12,174 nucleotides of DNA from Gallionella sp. (GTDB taxonomy: Bacteria; Pseudomonadota; Gammaproteobacteria; Burkholderiales; Gallionellaceae), in assembly GCA_024654105.1 (NCBI GenBank), contig JANLID010000076.1, forward strand, positions 1 to 12,174, given 5' to 3'. Positions 1-5,918 of this stretch are shown here, one piece after another. Position 1 is the first letter of the stretch, and the number at the start of each line of letters is the position of its first letter. The position numbers were made by a program, and so were the translations under genes. The notes beneath the pieces were generated by a model, which was not told the DNA's origin, made no database searches, and saw only the letters and a program-made list of their open reading frames with translations.

Positions 1-374
1 CTCTCCAGCACCACGAAGGCGACGACTATGTCGCGCTCGTCACTGATGGAAAGATGATGGCCGCTAACGCCGATCTGCGCGAGCCAGGTGCGCAGCGTAT
101 CGTCGAATTGCAACACTGGTTTGCCGAGACCGTCATGGGTGATGCCGATGCGCTGAAAACTGACCGGGTGGCGCATGCCGCTGCCGGTCGCTTTGGCAAA
201 CGCTTCCTTGGCGGCAAAGCGCTTGGCGAGTAGACGCGGGATATTATGGCTGGACTGGTACTCCGCCAACTCGTGTTCGCTCAGCACGCGCGCTGCGAAA
301 TGTTCTCCGTAACGAGCCCACAGCGCTTCGATACGAGAAACTTCGACAATGTCGGTGCCGATGCCAAGGATCAT
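1..374 (-). CDS. acpS: Holo-[acyl-carrier-protein] synthase AcpS (3' end cut by window edge)
   Basis: AcpS moves the 4'-phosphopantetheine arm of CoA onto the conserved serine of apo-acyl carrier protein, activating it for fatty acid synthesis in the cytoplasm. The reading frame starts at the ATG at 374 with the family N-terminus MILGIGTDIVEVSRIE; Asp8 is the expected Mg2+ ligand. The second signature, RFAAKEAFAKA, lies at residues 52-62, with Glu57 as the other metal ligand. The C-terminal ISDERDIVVAFVVLE matches the last strand of the family. 124 complete codons are visible against a usual length of about 126, so only the final residues and stop are missing. The gene starts 3 bp after the pdxJ stop, so the two are almost certainly co-transcribed; pdxJ-acpS is a common proteobacterial pair. 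Confidence 0.95.
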   Translation of the reverse strand, partial: MILGIGTDIVEVSRIEALWARYGEHFAARVLSEHELAEYQSSHNIPRLLAKRFAAKEAFAKATGSGMRHPVSFQRIGITHDGLGKPVLQFDDTLRTWLAQIGVSGHHLSISDERDIVVAFVVLE

Positions 375-377
375 TCG

Positions 378-1175
378 TCATCCCCGCGAATAACCAGCGA
401 CTTGGCTGGCGTTGTTTGCCAGCTTAGCCGAATGGCCGGTTGTTTTATCAGGTGGGAAGCCAGCCGACAAAAGGCTCTTCATTTTCCTCACCGCCGCATC
501 CAGTCCGATGAACACGGATTCTGCGATGATGGCGTGGCCGATGTTAAGTTCGACGATGTTGGGAATCGCAACGATGGCCTGCACGTTGTGGTAGTGCAGG
601 CCGTGCCCGGCATTCACCTGCATGCCTTGCGCATGGGCATGTTCCGTTGCGGTGCGGATGCGCTCCAGTTCATGCGCGCGTTCTGGCACGCTGTCTGCAT
701 TGGCATATTTTCCGGTATGCAGCTCGACCACGGGCGCGCTGGTGAGCCGCGCCGCATCAACCTGTTTTGGGTCGGGGTCGATGAACAGTGACACGCGGAT
801 GCCTGCTGCCGCGCAACGCTCGCAGGCCGCTTTGACGACAGCGAAATAACGAACCACGTCCAGCCCGCCTTCGGTAGTCAGTTCCTCGCGCCGCTCCGGC
901 ACCAGGCACAAGTCATGCGGCTTGATACGCAGCGCGTTTGCTAACATTTCGTCGGTGACCGCACACTCTAGGTTCATGCGCGTTTGCAGCATGTCGCGCA
1001 GAATCTCCACATCCGTATCCTGGATGTGGCGGCGGTCTTCACGCAGGTGCAGGGTGATCGCATCCGCGCCCGCCTCTTCGCAGATTAACGCGGCGCGCAC
1101 CACGTTGGGATAGCGCGCCCCGCGCGCCTGGCGCAAAGTGGCGATGTGGTCGATGTTCAGCCCGAGTTTAACCAT
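378..1175 (-). CDS. pdxJ: Pyridoxine 5'-phosphate synthase PdxJ
   Basis: PdxJ condenses 1-deoxyxylulose 5-phosphate with 3-amino-2-oxopropyl phosphate to give pyridoxine 5'-phosphate, the last ring-forming step of DXP-dependent vitamin B6 synthesis. It is a TIM-barrel enzyme. The ATG at 1175 is chosen because the protein then begins MVKLGLNIDHIATLRQARG, the family N-terminus; a TTG nine codons upstream is open but adds unconserved residues. Catalytic positions are present: His43 in TLHLREDRRH, Glu70 in MNLE and His191 in NAGHGL, each two residues below E. coli His45, Glu72 and His193. The protein has 265 residues, about 20 longer than E. coli PdxJ; the extra length is a tail after about residue 238 that looks unconserved. 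The usual upstream partner recO is absent here. Confidence 0.96.
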   Translation of the reverse strand: MVKLGLNIDHIATLRQARGARYPNVVRAALICEEAGADAITLHLREDRRHIQDTDVEILRDMLQTRMNLECAVTDEMLANALRIKPHDLCLVPERREELTTEGGLDVVRYFAVVKAACERCAAAGIRVSLFIDPDPKQVDAARLTSAPVVELHTGKYANADSVPERAHELERIRTATEHAHAQGMQVNAGHGLHYHNVQAIVAIPNIVELNIGHAIIAESVFIGLDAAVRKMKSLLSAGFPPDKTTGHSAKLANNASQVAGYSRG

Positions 1176-1208
1176 TTTTGAGTCCAATACCTGTCCAGAC
1201 AAGGGCGC

Positions 1209-1237
1209 AACGTAACAGAGGCTTAATCAGGATGCAA
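1209..1237 (-). promoter_or_regulatory. Putative sigma-70 promoter for pdxJ-acpS
   Basis: On the minus strand TTGCAT (1237-1232) is followed after exactly 17 bp by TACGTT (1214-1209), about 34 bp before the pdxJ ATG. The -35 box matches consensus at four or five positions; the -10 box is weak. This is a pattern match only, in the only spacer available for a pdxJ promoter. Confidence 0.35.
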
Positions 1238-1246
1238 CACGTCGAA

Positions 1247-1305
1247 TTGCCTCATCAAAAATCTGAGTGAAACCCATTCGTTGCCTCACGTAAAAAATCT
1301 GAGGG
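1247..1305. repeat. Imperfect direct repeat upstream of pdxJ
   Basis: TTGCCTCA followed by 2-4 bases, an A-tract and TCTGAG occurs twice: at 1247-1267 and 1281-1303, 34-36 bp apart. Within each copy, on the minus strand, CTCA and TGAG face each other across the A/T tract, so each copy is also a short inverted repeat. The pair lies just upstream of the putative pdxJ promoter, so operator sites are possible, but no known binding motif was recognised. Confidence 0.5.
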
Positions 1306-1411
1306 CAAATGATGAGTGATTCCGACAAGAAGTCGATAGTGGATTTCCTTGCAAAAAACGGCAGTAGTACCATATAGCTCCAGGCGAATTTAGCCATAGA
1401 TCTGTTTTTGT

Positions 1412-1493
1412 TCCGAGGGGGGCGTCTTGCCAGCGGTGATTTTCGCTGCTTGCAAACAGCGGTAATCAAGACATGTTCAACTATCCCCTCGGA
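1412..1493. repeat. Nested inverted repeat at the 3' end of xerD
   Basis: TCCGAGGGG (1412-1420) is perfectly complementary to CCCCTCGGA (1485-1493). Inside lie GTCTTG (1424-1429) against CAAGAC (1467-1472), and CGCTG (1444-1448) against CAGCG (1457-1461). The right outer arm covers the last xerD codons and the left arm lies beyond its stop, so the xerD transcript could fold its own end into a long hairpin. No T-tract follows on either strand, so it is not a classical intrinsic terminator. Confidence 0.5.
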
Positions 1494-2377
1494 TGATGAT
1501 TCTTGTGCAACTGTTTTAACCGTTCTCGCGACACATGGGTATAAATCTGCGTGGTGGAAATGTCCGCATGACCCAATAACATCTGCACTACGCGCAAGTC
1601 CGCGCCGTGGTTCAGCAGATGCGTGGCGAAGGCGTGGCGCAAGGTGTGCGGCGACAGCGACTTGTTCAGCCCGCCGTGCTTGGCGTGCTTCTTGATCAGA
1701 TACCAGAACATCTGGCGCGTCATGCCTTCGCCGCGCGCGGTGACGAACAGCGTATCGCTAATCTGTTTTCCTAACAACACACTCCGTCCATCCGCCAGAT
1801 AGCGGCGCAGCCAATCCAGCGCTTCTTCGCCCAAGGGCACCAAGCGTTCCTTGTTGCCCTTGCCCGTCACGCGCACCACGCCCATGTCCATGCTCACCTG
1901 GGTGATGCGCAGTGTCACCAGTTCTGACACGCGCAGGCCGGTGGCATACAGTACCTCGAACATGGTGCGGTCGCGCATACCCAATGGGGTCTGGGTGTCC
2001 GGCGCGTCGAGCAGTTGTTCGACGTCCTGCTCGGTGAGGCTCTTGGGCAGATTGCGCGGCAGCTTGGGTGTGTCGATTTGCAGCGTGGGGTCGGTAGCGA
2101 TCTTGCCTTGCCTGAGCAGATAGCGGAACAGCCGCTTGAGGCTGGAGATGGCGCGCCCGGTGCTGCTCGGCTTGGCTTTTTGTTCGATGAATAGATGGGC
2201 GAGATAGCCTTGTATATCGCCGTGCGTAGTTTGCAAAACGGATGCGCCGCGCTGCTGTTCCAGCCAGAGCGCGAACTTGGTAAGGTCGCGCCGGTAGCTG
2301 TCCAGCGTATTGCGCGATAGGCCGTCTTCCAGCCACAGGTTGTCGCAGAATTCGTCGAGTAACTCAGCGTTGTTCAT
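1481..2377 (-). CDS. xerD: Site-specific tyrosine recombinase XerD
   Basis: XerD acts with XerC at the dif site, under FtsK control, to resolve chromosome dimers before division. The protein has 298 residues from the ATG at 2377. An N-terminal SAM-like DNA-binding domain occupies about residues 1-90 (ELLDEFCDNLWLEDGLSRNT) and the catalytic domain follows. All catalytic residues are visible and fall at or within one residue of the E. coli XerD numbering: Arg149 (ATGLRVSEL), Lys173 (TGKGNK), His244 and Arg247 (SPHTLRHAFATHLL), His270 (LLGH) and nucleophile Tyr279 (IYTHV). The C-terminus HHPRG is typical of XerD rather than XerC. Its first 14 bp overlap the end of ogt on the same strand, implying translational coupling. 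Nothing suggests an integron or phage integrase. Confidence 0.95.
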   Translation of the reverse strand: MNNAELLDEFCDNLWLEDGLSRNTLDSYRRDLTKFALWLEQQRGASVLQTTHGDIQGYLAHLFIEQKAKPSSTGRAISSLKRLFRYLLRQGKIATDPTLQIDTPKLPRNLPKSLTEQDVEQLLDAPDTQTPLGMRDRTMFEVLYATGLRVSELVTLRITQVSMDMGVVRVTGKGNKERLVPLGEEALDWLRRYLADGRSVLLGKQISDTLFVTARGEGMTRQMFWYLIKKHAKHGGLNKSLSPHTLRHAFATHLLNHGADLRVVQMLLGHADISTTQIYTHVSRERLKQLHKNHHPRG

Positions 2378-2825
2378 GTGCCAGCAACCAGCGCTTGATA
2401 TCCAGATGAGTACCGCTCGTGTGACGGGCAAAGCCGCCCAGGCCGGACTTGCCCACCACGCGATGGCAGGGAACGATGACGGGGATCGGGTTTGCGCCGC
2501 ATGCCTGGCCGACGGCCTGCGCGCAGGATTTCAGTTCGGCGGCCAACTCGCCGTAGCTGCGCGTCTGCCCGCGCGGGATGGCCAGCATGGCTTGCCAGAC
2601 TTTTTGCTGGTGCGGGGTGCCGTTCAATTCGAGCGGCACGGAAAACTGCGCATCGGGGTTTTCCAGATAACGCAGCAACTGTTTGCATACGGTTTCGGCA
2701 AATGCGTTGGCCGCGCGCTGCGGCTTTTCGCTGGCCGGCAGAAAATCGATGCCGGTCAGCGCATCGCCGGTGCAGCGTATGCCGAGCATGCCAAATGGGG
2801 TAGGTAGTTTTGCCTGACAGTCCAT
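2364..2825 (-). CDS. ogt: Methylated-DNA--[protein]-cysteine S-methyltransferase (Ogt type)
   Basis: This suicide repair protein transfers alkyl groups from O6-alkylguanine (and O4-alkylthymine) in DNA to its own cysteine. The protein has 153 residues. The active-site motif PCHRVVG places the acceptor at Cys120. GTPHQQKVWQAMLAIPRGQT (residues 69-88) precedes the helix-turn-helix with YGELA, and the C-terminal KRWLLAHE is the usual family ending. There is no Ada-type N-terminal regulatory domain, so the short Ogt/MGMT class fits. The ATG at 2825 is preferred over an in-frame TTG four codons upstream because GGAA lies at suitable spacing before it. The gene overlaps the start of xerD by 14 bp. 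The segment between PCHRV and the C-terminus is slightly longer than in E. coli Ogt. Confidence 0.93.
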   Translation of the reverse strand: MDCQAKLPTPFGMLGIRCTGDALTGIDFLPASEKPQRAANAFAETVCKQLLRYLENPDAQFSVPLELNGTPHQQKVWQAMLAIPRGQTRSYGELAAELKSCAQAVGQACGANPIPVIVPCHRVVGKSGLGGFARHTSGTHLDIKRWLLAHEQR

Positions 2826-2905
2826 GAGATGTTCCAAAATCTACCGCGATAATACACGCGCCATGCGCAAAATACTGCGCCATTCCCATCTGGGTAGCGG
2901 AACTT

Positions 2906-2969
2906 GTAGGAACGGGCTCTGCCCGCGAGCTTTGTTGTAAGGGGGTTCGCGGGCATGGCCCGCTTTTAC
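2906..2969. repeat. REP-like intergenic palindrome
   Basis: Two arms, 2906-2929 and 2946-2969, are near-complementary across 16 bp. Each arm is itself a small palindrome: CGGGC-TCT-GCCCG on the left and CGGGC-ATG-GCCCG on the right. The sequence resembles the dispersed REP/BIME-type elements common between genes of Pseudomonas and many betaproteobacteria. It sits between the 5' end of ogt and the rplS terminator, a typical position. One window cannot show that it is dispersed. Confidence 0.6.
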
Positions 2970-2986
2970 GACAAAATGAGGACAAT

Positions 2987-3013
2987 AAAAAACGGGAGCT
3001 TGGCTCCCGTTTT
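2987..3013 (-). terminator. Rho-independent terminator of the rpsP-rimM-trmD-rplS operon
   Basis: An 11-bp perfect stem (AAAACGGGAGC at 2989-2999 and GCTCCCGTTTT at 3003-3013) encloses a 3-nt loop. Read on the minus strand it ends in a T-rich run (TTTTTTATT) and lies about 22 bp past the rplS stop. The A/T ends on both sides mean it could also terminate plus-strand transcripts. Confidence 0.9.
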
Positions 3014-3035
3014 GTCATGCAGAAAATTCTCGCTA

Positions 3036-3398
3036 TTAATCGCGCACTGCCAATTTTTCCTTGATACGCGCCGACTTGCCGGAGCGGTCGCGCAAGTAGT
3101 ACAGCTTGGCACGGCGCACCGCGCCGCGACGCTTCACTTCGATGCTGGCGATGATCGGCGAATAAGTCTGGAAGGTGCGTTCCACGCCTTCACCGGCGGA
3201 AATCTTGCGCACGATAAAGGCGGAATTCAAGCCGCGATTGCGCTTGGCGATCACGACACCTTCGAAAGCCTGAACGCGCTTGCGTTCGCCTTCAACCACG
3301 TTCACGCTGACCACGACCGTGTCGCCGGGCGAAAACGGAGGAATGGTCTTGCCCAGACGGGTGATTTCATCTTGTTCCAATTGTTCGATCAAGTTCAC
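3036..3398 (-). CDS. rplS: 50S ribosomal protein bL19
   Basis: bL19 lies at the 30S-50S interface of the ribosome and contributes to an intersubunit bridge. The protein has 120 residues, close to the family's usual 115-130. Signatures are the N-terminal MNLIEQLEQDEITR, FSPGDTVVVSVNVVEGERKR, the conserved EGVVIAKRNRGLNSAFIVRK (residues 46-65) and the basic RRGAVRRAKLYYLRDRSGK near the end. The start is a GTG at 3398, supported by the AGGAG before it (spacing 7-8) and by the conserved N-terminus. It is last in the rpsP-rimM-trmD-rplS operon, 16 bp after the trmD stop, and is followed by a strong intrinsic terminator. Confidence 0.97.
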   Translation of the reverse strand: MNLIEQLEQDEITRLGKTIPPFSPGDTVVVSVNVVEGERKRVQAFEGVVIAKRNRGLNSAFIVRKISAGEGVERTFQTYSPIIASIEVKRRGAVRRAKLYYLRDRSGKSARIKEKLAVRD

Positions 3399-3414
3399 TT
3401 TACTGCTCCTTTTT

Positions 3415-4173
3415 TTACGAATCTTGTTCCTTCTGGAACTGCGCCAGAAGCCGAGACTCCTCTTTTGTCAAATCACGCCCGGCCAACAGCTCCGGCCTGC
3501 GCAACCACGTCCTGCCCAACGACTGCTGAAGCCGCCAACGCTGTATATCCGCATGATTGCCGGACAACAACACCGGGGGCACGACTTCACCATTAAACAT
3601 TTCCGGGCGGGTGTAGTGCGGGCAATCCAGCAAGCCTTGCACGAACGAATCCTGCTCGGCCGATTCGGCATCGCCCAACACACCGGGCAACTGCCGCACC
3701 AGACTATCCATCAACACCATCGCCGCTAACTCGCCACCGGACAACACATAGTCGCCGATGGAAATCTCATCATCCACATACCGGCGGATCAGGCGTTCAT
3801 CGATGCCTTCGTAACGCCCCGCCAGCAAAATCAAACCTTCTTCCGGCTGTGTCACCAACTCCTTGACCACCGCATGGGTCAGCAGCCTGCCTTGTGGTGA
3901 CAGATATACCACGCGACTCTTCTTCACGCCGCTAGCCGCCTGCCGCTGCCTGGCTGCGTTGATCGCGCTTGCCAGCGGCTCTGCCAGCATCACCATTCCG
4001 GGACCGCCGCCGTAGGGGCGATCGTCGATAGTGCGATAATTATCCGTGGTGAAATCTCTGGGATTCCACGTCTTTAATACATAATTGCCTTGTTCTGCCG
4101 CGCGCCGCGTGATGCCGTATTGCGTCAGCGCATCGAACATTTGCGGGAACAATGTGATAACGTCAAAGACCAT
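3415..4173 (-). CDS. trmD: tRNA (guanine-N1-)-methyltransferase TrmD
   Basis: TrmD methylates N1 of G37, next to the anticodon, in tRNAs reading CNN codons and some others, preventing +1 frameshifting; AdoMet is the donor. The protein has 252 residues and belongs to the SPOUT trefoil-knot class. MVFDVITLFPQMF is the canonical N-terminus and decides for the ATG at 4173. RPYGGGPGMVM lies at 52-62, and the knot region carries LLAGRYEGIDERLI (117-130) and SIGDYVLSGGELA (138-150). Arg160 and Asp175 (in DSF) match E. coli Arg154 and catalytic Asp169 with a constant offset of six; LLDCPHYTRPE follows. Its start comes 2 bp after the rimM stop (TGATAATG), so translation is probably coupled. Confidence 0.97.
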   Translation of the reverse strand: MVFDVITLFPQMFDALTQYGITRRAAEQGNYVLKTWNPRDFTTDNYRTIDDRPYGGGPGMVMLAEPLASAINAARQRQAASGVKKSRVVYLSPQGRLLTHAVVKELVTQPEEGLILLAGRYEGIDERLIRRYVDDEISIGDYVLSGGELAAMVLMDSLVRQLPGVLGDAESAEQDSFVQGLLDCPHYTRPEMFNGEVVPPVLLSGNHADIQRWRLQQSLGRTWLRRPELLAGRDLTKEESRLLAQFQKEQDS

Positions 4174-4175
4174 TA

Positions 4176-4670
4176 TCAGTAATCCGCCGCCCAATCCACC
4201 CGGATGGTCTTGTTCTTCACATCCACCTGCTTAATGGCCGAAGCCACAAACGGGATCAGGATTTCGCCGTTATCACCCTGCACGCTCAACACCTGATTCG
4301 CGCCGGTTTCCAGCAAGTTTGCTACCGTTCCTAATGTTACGCCCGCTTCACTCACCACTGCGAGCCCGATCAAATCTGACCAGTAATATTCATCGCCGGT
4401 TTGCTTCGGCAAGCTGTTGCGCGGCACGGCGATCAGCAAGCCTCTCAGCTTCTCGGCAGCGGTGCGGTCGGGGCAATCCGGCAATTGCGCAGCCAGTGTT
4501 TTGTTATGCGCCTCGCACTGCTGAACCTCCACCTCGCGCCACGGGCCGTGCTCATGACCGATCCACCAGGTTCGATAATCCAACAAGCTATCAAGGTATT
4601 CGGTATACGGCTGGATTTTCACCCAACCGCGAATACCGTGTGCAGCCGCCACGCGCCCCATGATTACCAT
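4176..4670 (-). CDS. rimM: 16S rRNA processing protein RimM
   Basis: RimM binds ribosomal protein uS19 and helps mature the head of the 30S subunit. The protein has 164 residues from the ATG at 4670. The N-terminal RimM barrel begins VIMGRVAAAHGIRGWVKIQP; the C-terminal PRC-barrel starts near residue 92 with the tyrosine-rich EYYWSDLIGL (94-103), followed by GANQVLSV and ILIPFV. The start is not certain: a second ATG at 4661 also fits, and an in-frame GTG at 4703 would overlap the end of rpsP. ATG 4670 is chosen because the conserved residues begin there and an AGG lies just upstream. It sits 13 bp after rpsP, in the usual operon order. Confidence 0.95.
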   Translation of the reverse strand: MVIMGRVAAAHGIRGWVKIQPYTEYLDSLLDYRTWWIGHEHGPWREVEVQQCEAHNKTLAAQLPDCPDRTAAEKLRGLLIAVPRNSLPKQTGDEYYWSDLIGLAVVSEAGVTLGTVANLLETGANQVLSVQGDNGEILIPFVASAIKQVDVKNKTIRVDWAADY

Positions 4671-4683
4671 GGAGCCTGTGTCG

Positions 4684-4938
4684 TCAGACAGCAGCTGTTG
4701 CACCGGCGCGCTTGACCAGCTTGGCAACGGTGTCGCTTAACTGCGCACCTTTGCTTTGCCAGTGGCTTACACGCTCCAGTTGCAGGCGCAGTGCTTCCTG
4801 ACCTTCCGCTACAAGCGGATTGTAGAAACCGACGCGCTCAATAAAGCGGCCATCGCGACGATTGCGCGAATCGGCAACGACTACGTTGTAAAACGGACGA
4901 TTCTTGGAACCGCCACGGGAAAGACGAATAATGACCAT
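4684..4938 (-). CDS. rpsP: 30S ribosomal protein bS16
   Basis: bS16 binds 16S rRNA early in assembly of the small subunit body. The protein has 84 residues, the typical length. It starts MVIIRLSRGGSKNRPFYNVV, followed by ADSRNRRDGRFIERVGFYNP, both diagnostic, and has the usual C-terminal SHWQSKGAQLSDTVAKLVKR. The ATG at 4938 has AGG seven bases upstream. It is the first gene of the rpsP-rimM-trmD-rplS operon, with a recognisable promoter 40-70 bp upstream. The short leader contains a small GC hairpin (GCCC facing GGGC, about 4964-4978). Confidence 0.97.
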   Translation of the reverse strand: MVIIRLSRGGSKNRPFYNVVVADSRNRRDGRFIERVGFYNPLVAEGQEALRLQLERVSHWQSKGAQLSDTVAKLVKRAGATAAV

Positions 4939-4979
4939 ATAAAACCTATTTAAGTTGTTAGCCCCGCAAAAGGGCGCGA

Positions 4980-5009
4980 ATTTTACGACATTTGGGGCAC
5001 TTCTTGCAA
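4980..5009 (-). promoter_or_regulatory. Putative sigma-70 promoter of the rpsP operon
   Basis: On the minus strand TTGCAA (5009-5004) and TAAAAT (4985-4980) are separated by 18 bp. The -10 box matches consensus at five of six positions and the -35 box at four. Transcription would begin about 35 bp upstream of the rpsP ATG, giving a short leader. It lies in the gap between the ccsA-like stop and rpsP, where the operon promoter is expected. Confidence 0.6.
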
Positions 5010-5033
5010 CCTATAGAAAATCAACGCGGGTTT

Positions 5034-5846
5034 TCATCTGTGTAGCAGTACTTCCAGAACAAACTTGGTGCCCAGATAAGCCAACAGCAGAAACACAAAA
5101 CCGCTTACTGTCCAGCGTACCGCGATACGCCCGCGCCAGCCATAGTAATAATGTCCCCACAGCAGCATGGCGAACACTCCCCAAGACACAAAACCGAACA
5201 ATACCTTGTGATTAAACTGCCACGCCTTGCCGAATATCTCTTCGGAAAATACCGCGCCGGATGCCAGCGTCAGTGTCAACAGCACAAAACCGATACCGAT
5301 CATGCGGAACAGCAGGGTTTCCATAGTCAGCAATGGCGGCAGGCTTTGCAGGACGCGCGGCAAGGTCGCGTGATGCAGGCGTTTCTCCACCTGCGAGATC
5401 AGCACCGCGTGCAGCATGGCGATAGTAAACAAACTGTAGGCCAGCATCGCGGCAGCAATGTGCGCCTTGAAGGCAAATAAACCGGTGTTTTCCAGTTGGT
5501 GCGCGGATGGGAAAAGTTCCGGCAGCAACACGGCCACCGCCGCCAGGGGCAGCACCAGCGTTTGCAATCCGCCGATAGGGTAGAAAAAACGTGCCCCCGA
5601 ATATACCAGCAGCGTCAGCCAGATGATCAGCGACAGCGCATTGGTCATGCTCAGGTTGAACCCGCCATTGGCAAACACATCCTGAATGAGCAGGTAGCCG
5701 TGCAAAACCAATGGGATCAACACCAGATGCCCGACCGCCCCGCGGCTCACCACGTTTTCCTTGCCACGCCCCTGCGCCCGCCAGAAAAAGGTAGCAAGCG
5801 CGCCGTATGCGGCAAAGGTAACCAGTGAAAGGAGAACGTTGGACAT
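5034..5846 (-). CDS. Cytochrome c assembly-type inner membrane protein (CcsA/YpjD family)
   Basis: The 270-residue protein has about eight hydrophobic segments, near residues 3-22, 40-58, 70-88, 94-111, 129-151, 180-200, 213-231 and 246-267. It fits the CcsA/CcmC-like family, and its length and place next to ffh match E. coli YpjD (263 residues, beside ffh). Histidines at 49, 129 and 213 lie in or near membrane segments, as expected if heme is handled. HKVLFGFVSWGVF (213-225) and YYYGWRGR (233-240) resemble the family's C-terminal signature, but I see no full WWD heme-handling motif, so true cytochrome c maturation is not shown. The ATG at 5846 is preferred over an upstream in-frame start because the first membrane helix begins there; no strong ribosome binding site is seen. 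A TAGAAT box at 5881-5876 could be its -10. Confidence 0.85.
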   Translation of the reverse strand: MSNVLLSLVTFAAYGALATFFWRAQGRGKENVVSRGAVGHLVLIPLVLHGYLLIQDVFANGGFNLSMTNALSLIIWLTLLVYSGARFFYPIGGLQTLVLPLAAVAVLLPELFPSAHQLENTGLFAFKAHIAAAMLAYSLFTIAMLHAVLISQVEKRLHHATLPRVLQSLPPLLTMETLLFRMIGIGFVLLTLTLASGAVFSEEIFGKAWQFNHKVLFGFVSWGVFAMLLWGHYYYGWRGRIAVRWTVSGFVFLLLAYLGTKFVLEVLLHR

Positions 5847-5918
5847 TTTTTGCCAAGATGTTTTAGACTCCACGAATTCTACACTATCTGTATGAATGCC
5901 TACTAATAGGAACACCCC

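Noticed and set aside
246..791. 181-codon plus-strand ORF over acpS and pdxJ
   Set aside because: Antisense to two genes with intact catalytic motifs; no supporting features.
1227..1469. 80-codon minus-strand ORF between xerD and pdxJ
   Set aside because: Its sequence shows no recognisable domain, it lacks a convincing ribosome binding site, and it runs through the repeat-bearing spacer; composition looks like chance translation of noncoding DNA.
1412..1493. Integron attC site beside a tyrosine recombinase
   Set aside because: The core GTTRRRY/RYYYAAC boxes are not present and the recombinase is clearly XerD with no integrase-specific insert.
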